Source: Ignavibacteria bacterium (GTDB lineage Bacteria; Bacteroidota; Ignavibacteria; UBA10030; F1-140-MAGs086). Taken from it: a stretch of DNA of 40,685 nucleotides. The stretch covers positions 1-40,685 of the forward strand of contig VGWC01000016.1 of NCBI GenBank assembly GCA_016873775.1, written 5' to 3'. Shown here one piece after another: positions 26,845 through 34,268 of this stretch. Below the pieces are notes generated by a model. That model saw only the letters and a program-made list of their open reading frames with translations, was not told the origin of the DNA and ran no database searches. The first letter of the stretch is position 1. Each line of letters opens with the position of its first letter. The translations under genes and the position numbers were made by a program.

Positions 26845-26967
26845 CTATTTTTGTTTTCCCATGGTTGTCCAATAGAATCGAGCGCAAGTTGGAGCGGGGT
26901 TTTCTTGAGAGAAAGAGAATGAAGAAAATAATGTAATACAAAGAAGGAAAGAAAATATTTTGTTCAT
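26845..26967 (-). pseudogene. Signal-peptide stub or very small secreted ORF (40 aa)
   Basis: Starts at ATG 26967 and encodes an ideal signal peptide (MNKIFSFLLCITLFSSFSFS) with likely cleavage before QENPAPT, then stops after only ~20 further residues. The quality of the signal sequence argues that this was the start of a real exported protein. I see no recognisable continuation in the other frames beyond a short stretch (TPLQLALDSIGQPWENKNS) just before the stop. Either a decayed gene or a mini-peptide; it lies upstream of the SDR gene on the same strand. Confidence 0.45.
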
Positions 26968-26992
26968 ACGATGTAGTTCTATTTTGAATTTA

Positions 26993-27079
26993 AATAGAAC
27001 ACAGATGACGTCGATGAAACAGATTGTAACGGATTATATCAGCGAAAATCCGTTGAATCAGTTTCATCCGTGTTCTATT
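26993..27079. repeat. Palindromic repeat of the ATCCGTGTTC type
   Basis: The left part AATAGAACACAGATGA (26993-27008) and, after a short insertion, GATGAAACAGATTGTAACG are mirrored by CCGTTGAATCAGTTTCATC and TCATCCGTGTTCTATT at the right end. This gives a long, imperfect hairpin. Elements with words like GAACACGGATGA and ATCCGTGTTC are well known as interspersed repeats in several phyla. Confidence 0.75.
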
Positions 27080-27199
27080 CAGAATTAGTTTCGGGGCAAA
27101 AAATATCACTTCTTACGTTCAATAACAATTCTTCACGCTTCATTCGCTTTTGTTTATATTTTCCCCGCTTTTTGAAACCAACTCCGCATAACCCGATTA

Positions 27200-27913
27200 A
27201 TGCCGCATCTCGAAAAACTCTCCGCCGTAATTTTTGATATGGATGGAACAATAACTCGCTCCAACGATTTGATTTTCGGTTCGTTCAATTGCGTTGCGAA
27301 AAAATATTTGCGCAAAACTTTTTCCCCGAAAGAAATCACCGCTCTCTTTGGTCCGGCAGAAGAAGGAGCGATTGAAAAACTCATCGGCAAAGAAAAACTT
27401 GCCGAAGCGATGCAGGATTTTTGGAATTTCTATCGCGAGAATCATTCGATATGTTCGCTGTACGATGGGATTATTGACTTGTTTGAATTTTTACGAGAGC
27501 ATAATATCAAAATCGGATTGTTCACGGGCAAAGGAAAAATTTCTACGCACATTTCGTTGCAGCAATTCTGCATTGAACATTATTTCGATTACATCGTAAC
27601 AGGACACGATGTAACAAAACACAAACCGAGCGGCGAAGGAATCGAAATTATTCTGCGCGAACTTTCGCTCGATAAAAACGAAACGCTGATGGTCGGCGAT
27701 GCAATTTCTGATATGAAAGCATCGGCGGAAGTTGGCGTACCGTGTGCTGTTGCATTGTGGGATTCGTATGCGTTGGAAGAAATTTTATTGCTTAATCCAG
27801 AATTGAAGTTTTTTTCGGTGAGTGAATTTTCAAATTGGTTGAAAGAAAATGTTTTGAAGCAATCAACACGTCATCCCGAACTTGTTTCGGGAACTTTTGT
27901 TCAATCAAAGTAG
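27200..27913 (+). CDS. HAD-family phosphatase (phosphoglycolate-phosphatase-like)
   Basis: Haloacid-dehalogenase-type hydrolase, 237 aa. Motif I is VIFDMDGTITRSN (nucleophile Asp13, acid Asp15), motif II is IGLFTGKGK, motif III Lys is in DVTKHKPSGEG and motif IV is MVGDAISDMKAS. A helical cap (~20-95) places it in the C1-cap group together with phosphoglycolate and pyrophosphate phosphatases; the substrate is not fixed. The enzyme proper ends near residue 220. The last ~17 residues (STRHPELVSGTFVQSK) are encoded by the left half of an interspersed palindromic repeat and are a likely recent tail. It is followed 29 bp later by the Gfo/Idh/MocA gene. Confidence 0.92.
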   Translation: MPHLEKLSAVIFDMDGTITRSNDLIFGSFNCVAKKYLRKTFSPKEITALFGPAEEGAIEKLIGKEKLAEAMQDFWNFYRENHSICSLYDGIIDLFEFLREHNIKIGLFTGKGKISTHISLQQFCIEHYFDYIVTGHDVTKHKPSGEGIEIILRELSLDKNETLMVGDAISDMKASAEVGVPCAVALWDSYALEEILLLNPELKFFSVSEFSNWLKENVLKQSTRHPELVSGTFVQSK

Positions 27914-27938
27914 ATGCTGAAACGAGTTCAGCATGACG
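27869..27938. repeat. CGTCAT-type palindromic repeat (RHPELVSG element)
   Basis: Bounded by CGTCAT (27869-27874) and ATGACG (27933-27938). It contains two hairpins: TCCCGAA/TTCGGGA (27874-27892) and TGCTGAA/TTCAGCA (27915-27933). This is the widespread REP-like element that, when translated, gives RHPELVSG or RHAELVSA. It overlaps the 3' end of the HAD gene and ends 5 bp before the next start codon. Confidence 0.85.
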
Positions 27939-27942
27939 AAAT

Positions 27943-28950
27943 ATGAGTAACAACAAAACAAATATCGCAGTTATTGGCGTTGGGCATCTTGGTTCATTAC
28001 ACGCAAAAATGCTTGCGGAAATTTCTTCGGCAAATTTCGTTGGTGTGTTTGATGTTGATGAACAAAAGCGAAATGACATTGCAATGAAATACAACGTTCG
28101 CGCATTTCCAAGTTTGAATGAGTTGTTCGAAACTGTGAATGCAGTAACGATTGCTGCAAATACACGATTTCATTTTGAAATTGCTAAACTTGCTTTGCAA
28201 AACGGAATTCATTGCTTCATTGAAAAACCAATTACGACAATGCCGAACGAAGCAGAAGAATTGATAACGCTCGCAAGAAAAAACAATTGCAAAATTCAAG
28301 TTGGACATATTGAGCGATTTAATCCCGCGATTCTTGCGATTGAAAAATACGATGTGAAGCCGATGTTTATTGAAGCGCATCGTTTGGCGCAATTCACTGC
28401 TCGCGGAGCCGATGTCGCCGTTGTGCTTGATTTGATGATTCATGACATTGATATAATTTTGAGTTTGGTGAAATCGGACGTTGCACAAATTGATGCGAAT
28501 GGCGTTGCGGTTGTTTCCGATTCAGTGGATATTGCGAACGCGCGCATCAAGTTTGAAAACGGATGTGTTGCAAACGTAACGGCGAGCAGAATTTCGCAGC
28601 AGAAAATGCGGAAGATGAGAATGTTTCAGCACGATGCGTATATCTCAGTAAATTTTTCGGAGAACAACGCGGAAGTATTTCGGCTTGTGGATGAACATTT
28701 TCAAATGCAATCGCGAATGATGAAACTCGGCGCGATTGATTCGGGAAAATATCAGCGTAACATTATTTTTGAACAACCAGAAATTCCGCAACTCAATCCG
28801 CTAAAAGTCGAGTTAGAAGAGTTTGTGAAATGCATTCAGCAAAACACCGAGCCGAAAGTTACTGCGGAAGAGGGAAAGCAAGCGTTGGTTGTTGCGAGTG
28901 AGATACTTTCGAGAATTGATGAACAACGTTTCGTGGTTCGTGAATCGTGA
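27943..28950 (+). CDS. Gfo/Idh/MocA-family oxidoreductase
   Basis: NAD(P)-dependent sugar or cyclitol dehydrogenase/reductase, 335 aa. The Rossmann motif is IAVIGVGHLGSLHAKML (~8-24); the EKP motif is in HCFIEKPITTMP (~96) and the C-terminal domain contains GHIERFNPAI and VLDLMIHDIDIILSL with the conserved histidine. The MIHDID type is common in dehydrogenases of UDP-amino-sugar or lipid A / cell-surface pathways in Bacteroidota, so a cell-envelope sugar is a fair guess. The last residues (RFVVRES) come from a TTCGTGAATCGTGAA repeat word, which supplies the stop codon. The gene sits between two interspersed repeats. Confidence 0.9.
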   Translation: MSNNKTNIAVIGVGHLGSLHAKMLAEISSANFVGVFDVDEQKRNDIAMKYNVRAFPSLNELFETVNAVTIAANTRFHFEIAKLALQNGIHCFIEKPITTMPNEAEELITLARKNNCKIQVGHIERFNPAILAIEKYDVKPMFIEAHRLAQFTARGADVAVVLDLMIHDIDIILSLVKSDVAQIDANGVAVVSDSVDIANARIKFENGCVANVTASRISQQKMRKMRMFQHDAYISVNFSENNAEVFRLVDEHFQMQSRMMKLGAIDSGKYQRNIIFEQPEIPQLNPLKVELEEFVKCIQQNTEPKVTAEEGKQALVVASEILSRIDEQRFVVRES

Positions 28951-28973
28951 ACGGCAATCTGTTAATTGTTATT

Positions 28974-29040
28974 AGTAATTAGTCATTTGTCATTCGTAAA
29001 TTGAAAAACACTAATGACCAATTACAAATGACTAATGACT
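28974..29040. repeat. Palindromic interspersed repeat (AATTAGTCATT family)
   Basis: The arms AGTAATTAGTCATTTGTC (from 28974) and the mirror ending ACAAATGACTAATGACT (to 29040) pair over 24 positions with three mismatches, leaving a short A-rich loop. The word TAATTAGTCATT(C/T)GT is shared with 12551-12565. It lies between the dehydrogenase and the CCA-adding enzyme. Confidence 0.8.
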
Positions 29041-29073
29041 TTTTGTTATAAAGAAAAATTCTAATTATTGTAA

Positions 29074-30492
29074 GTGAACAAACTCCAATTCTCCAATACT
29101 CCATTACTCCATCACATCGGCAAAATTGCTGACGCGGAAAACGTTCAAGTGTATGTCGTTGGCGGATTTGTACGTGATGCTTTGATGGAACGTAAACGCG
29201 AGCATTTCGATATTGATATTGTTGTTGTTGGCGATGGAGTGGCATTTGCGAAAACCGTTGCGAAACATTTCGGAAGAAAAAACATTGTTACGTTTGAAAA
29301 ATTTGGAACAGCGCAACTTATTCTCGATGACGTGAAAATTGAATTTGTCGGTTCGCGCAAAGAAGCATACGACAGAAATTCACGCAAACCTTTTGTCGAA
29401 GTCGGAACGATTGAAGATGATGTAGCGCGAAGAGATTTTACAATGAATGCAATTGCATCATCGCTGAATAAAAATTCTTTCGGAGAAATTCTTGATCCGT
29501 TCAATGGAAGAAAAGCGATTGAAGAGCAAACCATAAAAACACCGCTTGCACCGGAAGCAACATTCAGCGATGACCCTTTGCGAATGATGCGCGCGATTCG
29601 TTTTGCATCGCAGTTGGGATTTTTTATCGAAGAAAAAACACTTGCTGCTATTAACGAAATGCGCGAGAGAATTTCGATTGTGTCGCAAGAAAGAATTACG
29701 GATGAGTTTTTCAAAATACTTGCATCGCCGAAACCAAGCGTTGGACTAAAATTACTTCATCAAACACGATTGCTTGAAATAATTTTTCCCGAAGTTTCGC
29801 AAATGGTGGGACAAGAACAGCGAAAAGATTTTCACCACAAAGATGTTTTTTTTCATACGTTGAAAGTGGTGGACAACATTGCAAAATCAAGCGATAACGT
29901 TTGGCTACGTTTTACCGGATTGATGCACGACATTGCAAAACCGCGCACAAAAGCGTTCGATGAAAATGTTGGATGGACGTTTCACGGACACGAGGAAGTT
30001 GGCGCGCGAATGCAAAAAAAGATTTTCAAAAAATTAAAACTTCCTCTCGAACAACTTTCCTATGTCGAAAAACTTGTGCGCTATCATTTGCGACCGATGG
30101 TGTTGGTGAAAGAAGAAGTTACAGAATCAGCAATTCGGCGTTTGTTGTTTGATTGCGGCAGCGACATTGACGATTTGATGTTGTTGTGTCGCGCAGATAT
30201 TACGTCGCAAAACCCGCAACGTGTTGCAGAGTATTTGAAAAATTACGATGTTGTCGTTCAAAAAATGAAAGAAGTGGAGGAGCGCGATAAACTTCGTGCG
30301 TGGCGACCGCCGGTGATGGGTGAAGAAATTATGCGTGTGTGTGGAATTCCCGAAGGAAAACTTGTCGGTATGTTAAAAAAAATGATTGAAGAAGAAATTC
30401 TCGAAGGAAGAATTCCCAATGAACACGATGCGGCTTTAAATTTTCTTTTTTCTATAAAAGATGAAGTAATTTCTCAAAAAGTACAAGTCTAA
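29074..30492 (+). CDS. cca: CCA tRNA nucleotidyltransferase with HD domain
   Basis: Adds or repairs the 3'-CCA of tRNAs (class II poly-A polymerase/CCA family), 472 aa. The head domain has GGFVRD (30-35) and the metal pair Asp46-x-Asp48 (FDIDIVV), then RRDFTMNAIA and the DDPLRMMRAIRFASQLGF motif. A neck/body of helices leads to a C-terminal HD phosphohydrolase domain (HHKDVFFHTL, LMHDIAKPR, FHGHEE, RYHLRPM). The start is GTG at 29074, with no usable ATG close by. Residues 3-13 (KLQFSNTPLLH) are encoded by a word-like sequence (CTCCAATACTCCATTACTCC) that looks repeat-derived. The preceding gap holds a palindromic repeat. Confidence 0.94.
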   Translation: MNKLQFSNTPLLHHIGKIADAENVQVYVVGGFVRDALMERKREHFDIDIVVVGDGVAFAKTVAKHFGRKNIVTFEKFGTAQLILDDVKIEFVGSRKEAYDRNSRKPFVEVGTIEDDVARRDFTMNAIASSLNKNSFGEILDPFNGRKAIEEQTIKTPLAPEATFSDDPLRMMRAIRFASQLGFFIEEKTLAAINEMRERISIVSQERITDEFFKILASPKPSVGLKLLHQTRLLEIIFPEVSQMVGQEQRKDFHHKDVFFHTLKVVDNIAKSSDNVWLRFTGLMHDIAKPRTKAFDENVGWTFHGHEEVGARMQKKIFKKLKLPLEQLSYVEKLVRYHLRPMVLVKEEVTESAIRRLLFDCGSDIDDLMLLCRADITSQNPQRVAEYLKNYDVVVQKMKEVEERDKLRAWRPPVMGEEIMRVCGIPEGKLVGMLKKMIEEEILEGRIPNEHDAALNFLFSIKDEVISQKVQV

Positions 30493-30501
30493 TGTTTTGT
30501 T

Positions 30502-30560
30502 TCACGCAAAGCCGCAAAGATGCAAAGAAAATTATTTTGCGACTCTGCGTCTTTGCGTGA
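30502..30560. repeat. Palindromic repeat of the TCACGCAAAG type
   Basis: Inverted repeat TCACGCAAAG (30502-30511) and CTTTGCGTGA (30551-30560), with internal GCAAAG copies and CTCTGCGT before the right arm. Elements built from CTCTGCGTCTTTGCGTGA words are known interspersed repeats. It lies just past the cca stop; the related words CTCTGCGTCTTTG recur at 38821-38833. Confidence 0.8.
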
Positions 30561-30632
30561 GACAATAACTGCTTGCAACCTTTTTACCAATTTTAGTATC
30601 TAATACATTTATTATTCAAATCAGTTATACCA

Positions 30633-31979
30633 ATGTTCATTTCAAAATTGATGAAACATATTTATTTATTGTTGTTCGCGATTATTTTTTGCGGAACGAA
30701 AACATTTTCTCAAACAAAAACTATTTCTCTTTCGGAAGCGATTTCGATTTCTTCGGAAAAAAATACACAAATGATATCGTCTCGAAATTCTGTTGAATCG
30801 CAGCAGAGTTTTCAACGGGTTGCGTACGGAGCTTTATTTCCCAGCGTTTCTACAAGTTGGAACTGGACGCGTTCACAAGATCCAACGGCAAGTTCGACAA
30901 CAATTCCGGGCTTTGGAACAATTACCCAACCGCGAGTTTCAAATTCTTTTTCCGCTGGAGTTGATGCGAGTTTAACCTTCTTCGATGGGTTTGCTAACTT
31001 TGCGGCGTTGGACAGAGCAAATTTAAATGTGGAAACTTCCGAACTGACGCGTGAACGAACAGAACAACAAACTATATTTCAAACAATTTCCTTGTATTTA
31101 AATGTTTTGCGAACAGAGCAATTGTTGAATGTGCGAAAAGATAATTTGCGAAGAAGTAATGAGCAACTCAAGCGAATTCAAGAATCGCAAAAACTTGGCG
31201 GTGTTGCGTTGGCGGATGTCTATCGTCAGCAAGTAATTGTTTCTAACGATGAACTTGCGTTGATTCAAGCGCAAAATGAATTTGATAAATCGAAAGTAGA
31301 TTTGGTAACGTATTTAACACTTGACCCTCTCGTGCAATTTGAATTCGCCGATGCAACAGTTCCGAAAGAAATTGATTCGGTCGAAATTCAAAATGTAAAA
31401 CGTGAAGAAAAAAACTATTCGGCATTTTCACAACAAGCAATGCAACGCAGATTCGATTTTAAAACTTCTGAACAAAACGTAACTGCGGCGGAATTGGGAG
31501 TGAAATATTACCAAGGCGATTGGTGGCCCTCGTTGCGCGCGTTTGCATCGCTCGATTACTCCGGAAGGAAATTGAGCAAAACGACGTACAGTGGAATGTC
31601 GTGGGGAATTTCGGCAAGTTATCCGCTCTTCAATAATTTTCAACGAGAGAATTCGATTCAGCAATCGGAAATTGATTTGCGCAATGCAAACGAGCAACTT
31701 TCTTTGAAAGAGCGACAGGTGAAAGCAGAAGTTCGGAAAGCAGTATTGGATTTGGAAACTGCAGTAAAATCACTCGAAGTAAGTCAAACGGGAATTCGTT
31801 CTGCAATTGAAGACAGAAGAATAGCAGAAGAAAAATATAATCTTGGCGCTGGAACGTTGCTCGATAAACTCGTTGCTGATGCGAATTATACGTCGGCAAT
31901 TTCAAACAAAGTCAATTCTGTCTATAATTATATTCTTGCGAAACGCAATCTTGAATTTGTGGTAGGAACACTCAAGTAA
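30633..31979 (+). CDS. TolC-family outer-membrane efflux protein
   Basis: Outer-membrane channel of a tripartite exporter, 448 aa. A signal peptide (MKHIYLLLFAIIFCGTKTFS, starting at the second ATG, 30651) is followed by two OEP repeats of long helices (QTKTISLSEAISISSEKNTQ, ELTRERTEQQTIFQTISLYL, VTAAELGVKYYQGDWWPSLR, AEEKYNLGAGTLLDKLVADA) with beta-barrel strands between. The typical DxYRQQ-like ADVYRQQVIVSNDELALIQA helix is present. Either 30633 or 30651 is possible as start. First gene of the five-gene exporter cluster; a repeat word (31982-32006) separates it from the adaptor gene. Confidence 0.93.
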   Translation: MFISKLMKHIYLLLFAIIFCGTKTFSQTKTISLSEAISISSEKNTQMISSRNSVESQQSFQRVAYGALFPSVSTSWNWTRSQDPTASSTTIPGFGTITQPRVSNSFSAGVDASLTFFDGFANFAALDRANLNVETSELTRERTEQQTIFQTISLYLNVLRTEQLLNVRKDNLRRSNEQLKRIQESQKLGGVALADVYRQQVIVSNDELALIQAQNEFDKSKVDLVTYLTLDPLVQFEFADATVPKEIDSVEIQNVKREEKNYSAFSQQAMQRRFDFKTSEQNVTAAELGVKYYQGDWWPSLRAFASLDYSGRKLSKTTYSGMSWGISASYPLFNNFQRENSIQQSEIDLRNANEQLSLKERQVKAEVRKAVLDLETAVKSLEVSQTGIRSAIEDRRIAEEKYNLGAGTLLDKLVADANYTSAISNKVNSVYNYILAKRNLEFVVGTLK

Positions 31980-31981
31980 AA

Positions 31982-32006
31982 GTAGTTAGAAGTCAGTAGT
32001 AAGTAG
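31982..32006. repeat. Repeat word GTAGTTAGAAGTCAGTAGTA between exporter genes
   Basis: A short AGTAG/AAGTAAG-type word string immediately after the TolC stop. The 9-mer AGTAAGTAG is shared with 13862-13870, where the same kind of word encodes part of a signal peptide. Confidence 0.5.
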
Positions 32007-32048
32007 AAAATCATAATTCGAAAAACAAACATCGTACATCATTTATTT

Positions 32049-33344
32049 ATGTCAAACGGAAATCAGAAAAAGAAATCGAAAAAGAAAATTATCATTTGGT
32101 CAATCATCGGCGTAGTCGTTATCGGACTTGTCGTAACAATGGTTTTGAGAGGGAAACAAAAACCGGAAATCATTATTCAAACAGAAAAAGTGCAACGACG
32201 AACTATTACGCAAAGTGTAACTGCTGTTGGAAAAATTCAGCCTGAAAAAATGGTCAAGATTAATGCCGAAGTCAGCGGCGAAATTATTGCTATCGAAGTG
32301 AAAGAAGGTGACCGTGTACAAAAAGGCGATTTGCTCGTGCGCATTAAACCCGACCAATACGAAGCGCAAGTGAAACAGCAAGAAGCGGGGTTAAATGCGC
32401 AACGTTCTGCCTTAGTAATACAGGAAACTCAGAGTAAAAAAGCAGAAAATGATTTCAAGCGTATCAAGGGATTGTTTGAAAAAAGTCTTGCCTCACAGCA
32501 GGATATTGATGCATCGAAAACCGTTTGGGATGTTTCCGTAGCACAATGTGAGTCGCAGAAATTTGCGATTGAACAAGCAGAAGCGTCACTGAAAAATATT
32601 CGTGAAGCGCTTGCGAAAACAACAATCTATGCGCCGATGAGTGGAACTATCAGCGAACTCATCAGCGAAGTAGGTGAGCGCGTGAGCGGAAGTACGTTTA
32701 TGCAGGGAACACACATTCTCACCGTTGCGGACCTTTCGACAATGGAAGCGCGAGTTGATGTTGGCGAAACGGATGTTATCAATATTTCACTCGGCGACAC
32801 TGCGCGCGTAGAAGTTGACGCATTTCCGAACGCCAAATTTAACGGTATTGTGCGTGAAATTGCGAACACTGCAAAAACATTTGGGCTTGGCACACAACAA
32901 GAAGTTACAAACTTTGAAGTGAAAATCCGATTGCTCAACGATGAACAATTTCGTCCGGGAATGTCCACAACAGCAGTGATTGAAACGGATACAAAACAGA
33001 ACGTGCTTTCGGTGCCGATTCAAAGCGTAACGATTCGAACAAAAAAAGATGAAGAAAAGAAACAGCAATCGGAAGAAGAACGGCAAGAAATGGCAGCAAC
33101 AATTGTGAAAAAGAAAGAAGAAAAGAAAGTAAGAGAAGTTGTGTTTGTTGTAGGAAGCGATACGGTAAATATGACAGAAGTAAGAACCGGAGCAAGTGAT
33201 GATTCGTTCATCGAAATACTTGAAGGATTAAGTGAAGGTCAAAACGTTGTCTCCGGAAGTTATCGCGCAATCAATCGCGATTTAGAGCAAGGTTCTAAAA
33301 TTCGCGTGGAACAAGAGAAACAGAAAACTGAAGATAAAAAGTAG
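32049..33344 (+). CDS. MacA/HlyD-type periplasmic adaptor
   Basis: Membrane-fusion protein that links the inner-membrane ABC transporter to the TolC channel, 431 aa. One N-terminal membrane helix (~13-33, IIIWSIIGVVVIGLVVTMVL) anchors it. The first half-lipoyl segment is VKINAEVSGEIIAIEVKEGD, then VQKGDLLVRIKPDQYEAQVK; a coiled-coil hairpin lies at ~110-185; the second lipoyl half is TTIYAPMSGTISELISEVGE; and a beta-barrel domain contains ADLSTMEARVDVGETDVINI. Residues ~330-365 form an unusual, highly charged Glu/Lys insertion (KKDEEKKQQSEEERQEM) in the C-terminal membrane-proximal domain. It sits in order between TolC and the ATPase. Confidence 0.93.
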   Translation: MSNGNQKKKSKKKIIIWSIIGVVVIGLVVTMVLRGKQKPEIIIQTEKVQRRTITQSVTAVGKIQPEKMVKINAEVSGEIIAIEVKEGDRVQKGDLLVRIKPDQYEAQVKQQEAGLNAQRSALVIQETQSKKAENDFKRIKGLFEKSLASQQDIDASKTVWDVSVAQCESQKFAIEQAEASLKNIREALAKTTIYAPMSGTISELISEVGERVSGSTFMQGTHILTVADLSTMEARVDVGETDVINISLGDTARVEVDAFPNAKFNGIVREIANTAKTFGLGTQQEVTNFEVKIRLLNDEQFRPGMSTTAVIETDTKQNVLSVPIQSVTIRTKKDEEKKQQSEEERQEMAATIVKKKEEKKVREVVFVVGSDTVNMTEVRTGASDDSFIEILEGLSEGQNVVSGSYRAINRDLEQGSKIRVEQEKQKTEDKK

Positions 33345-33429
33345 ATGATAGAATATAGAGCAGTAATAGCGTTAATCAATAGGTTTCTTGAAAATTATCA
33401 ATCACTCATCATATACTAAATTAATTTGA

Positions 33430-34122
33430 ATGGAAAATCACGCACTCATCAAACTAGAACAACTCACGAAATCATATGATATGGGAAAAGCGGAAGAAGT
33501 GCACGCATTGTGCGGGGTAAATTTGCAAATTCAAAAAAATGAATATATCGCAATTATGGGGCCTTCGGGTTCCGGCAAATCCACGATGATGAATATTATT
33601 GGATGTCTCGATACGCCAACGTCGGGAATTTATATTTTGAACGGACTAGATGTTCACGATATGGAAGATAATGCATTGGCAAAAATCCGCAACAAAGAAA
33701 TCGGATTTGTGTTTCAAACATTTAATTTACTTGCGCGTTCCGATGCGTTGCATAATGTTGAACTCCCGCTTATCTATGGAGGAATTGGGAAACGCGACCG
33801 CCGTGAACGTGCGATGGAAGCATTGCGTCAAGTAGGACTTGAAGACCGCGCGCATCATAAACCGAACGAACTTTCCGGCGGACAACGTCAACGTGTTGCG
33901 GTTGCGCGCGCATTAGTTACGAATCCCTCGATCATTCTTGCCGATGAACCTACGGGAAATCTCGATTCGAAAACAGGGGAAGAAATTATGGCGTTGTTTG
34001 AACAACTTCACTCGCAGGATAATACCATCATTCTCGTTACGCACGAACACGATATTGCTTTGCATGCGCATCGTGTTGTTAGTTTGCGAGACGGAATGAT
34101 TGAAAAAGATGAGCGAAGGTGA
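33430..34122 (+). CDS. ABC transporter ATP-binding protein, MacB/LolD type
   Basis: Stand-alone ATPase of 230 aa that powers the two permeases encoded downstream. Walker A is GPSGSGKST (44-52), the Q-loop is at Gln96 (FVFQTFNLL), the signature is [15 protein letters not shown] (148-162), Walker B is [12 protein letters not shown] and the H-loop is in [12 protein letters not shown]. This subgroup drives mechanotransmission rather than simple substrate passage and exports peptides, lipoproteins or macrolides. In E. coli MacB the ATPase and permease are fused; here they are separate. The gap to the first permease gene holds an S23 gene remnant and a repeat. Confidence 0.96.
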   Translation: MENHALIKLEQLTKSYDMGKAEEVHALCGVNLQIQKNEYIAIMGPSGSGKSTMMNIIGCLDTPTSGIYILNGLDVHDMEDNALAKIRNKEIGFVFQTFNLLARSDALHNVELPLIYGGIGKRDRRERAMEALRQVGLEDRAHHKPNELSGGQRQRVAVARALVTNPSIILADEPTGNLDSKTGEEIMALFEQLHSQDNTIILVTHEHDIALHAHRVVSLRDGMIEKDERR

Positions 34123-34139
34123 TAATTTTCAATTCTACG

Positions 34140-34265
34140 ATGACGAAAGAAGAACTACAAGAACGGGGAAAACAAATGGCTTTACGGGTGATTCGATTAG
34201 CAGAATCCTTCCCGAAAAGAAAAACAGCAACGCCAAACAAATCAGAAATTGGCAATCGGAAATAG
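34140..34265 (+). pseudogene. Deleted S23/four-helix-bundle gene remnant
   Basis: A 41-codon frame from ATG 34140 encodes MTKEELQERGKQMALRVIRL then AESFPKRKTA, which is the standard N-terminus of S23-type four-helix-bundle proteins. The family core that should follow (RSGTSVGANYRAACRA type) is missing. Instead the frame runs straight into TPNKSEIGNRK, encoded by the repeat word at 34235-34266, and stops. It therefore looks like an S23 gene with its middle deleted. It sits between the ATPase and permease genes of an exporter where an insertion is not expected. The remnant is probably non-functional, though it may still be translated within the operon. Confidence 0.72.
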
Positions 34266-34266
34266 G
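34235..34266. repeat. Repeat word AAACAAATCAGAAATTGGCA next to S23 remnant
   Basis: A string of GAAAT/ATCGGAAAT words that supplies the last codons and stop of the S23 remnant and ends 3 bp before the permease start. AATCGGAAAT (34254-34263) and AAACAAATC(A/G)GAAAT (34235-34249) both recur in the T9SS sorting-domain word at 7635-7649. Confidence 0.65.
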
Positions 34267-34268
34267 AA

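Larger units (their letters stand above)
26707..27199. other. Gene-poor divergent region between SDR and HAD genes
   Basis: About 490 bp with no full gene. It holds the signal-peptide stub (26845-26967) and the 87-bp palindromic repeat (26993-27079). The promoters for the leftward SDR gene and the rightward HAD gene should lie here, but I could not place them confidently. Confidence 0.5.

Noticed and set aside
29145-29714. A 189-codon minus-strand frame
   Set aside because: Antisense to the cca gene; no start context or family motif.
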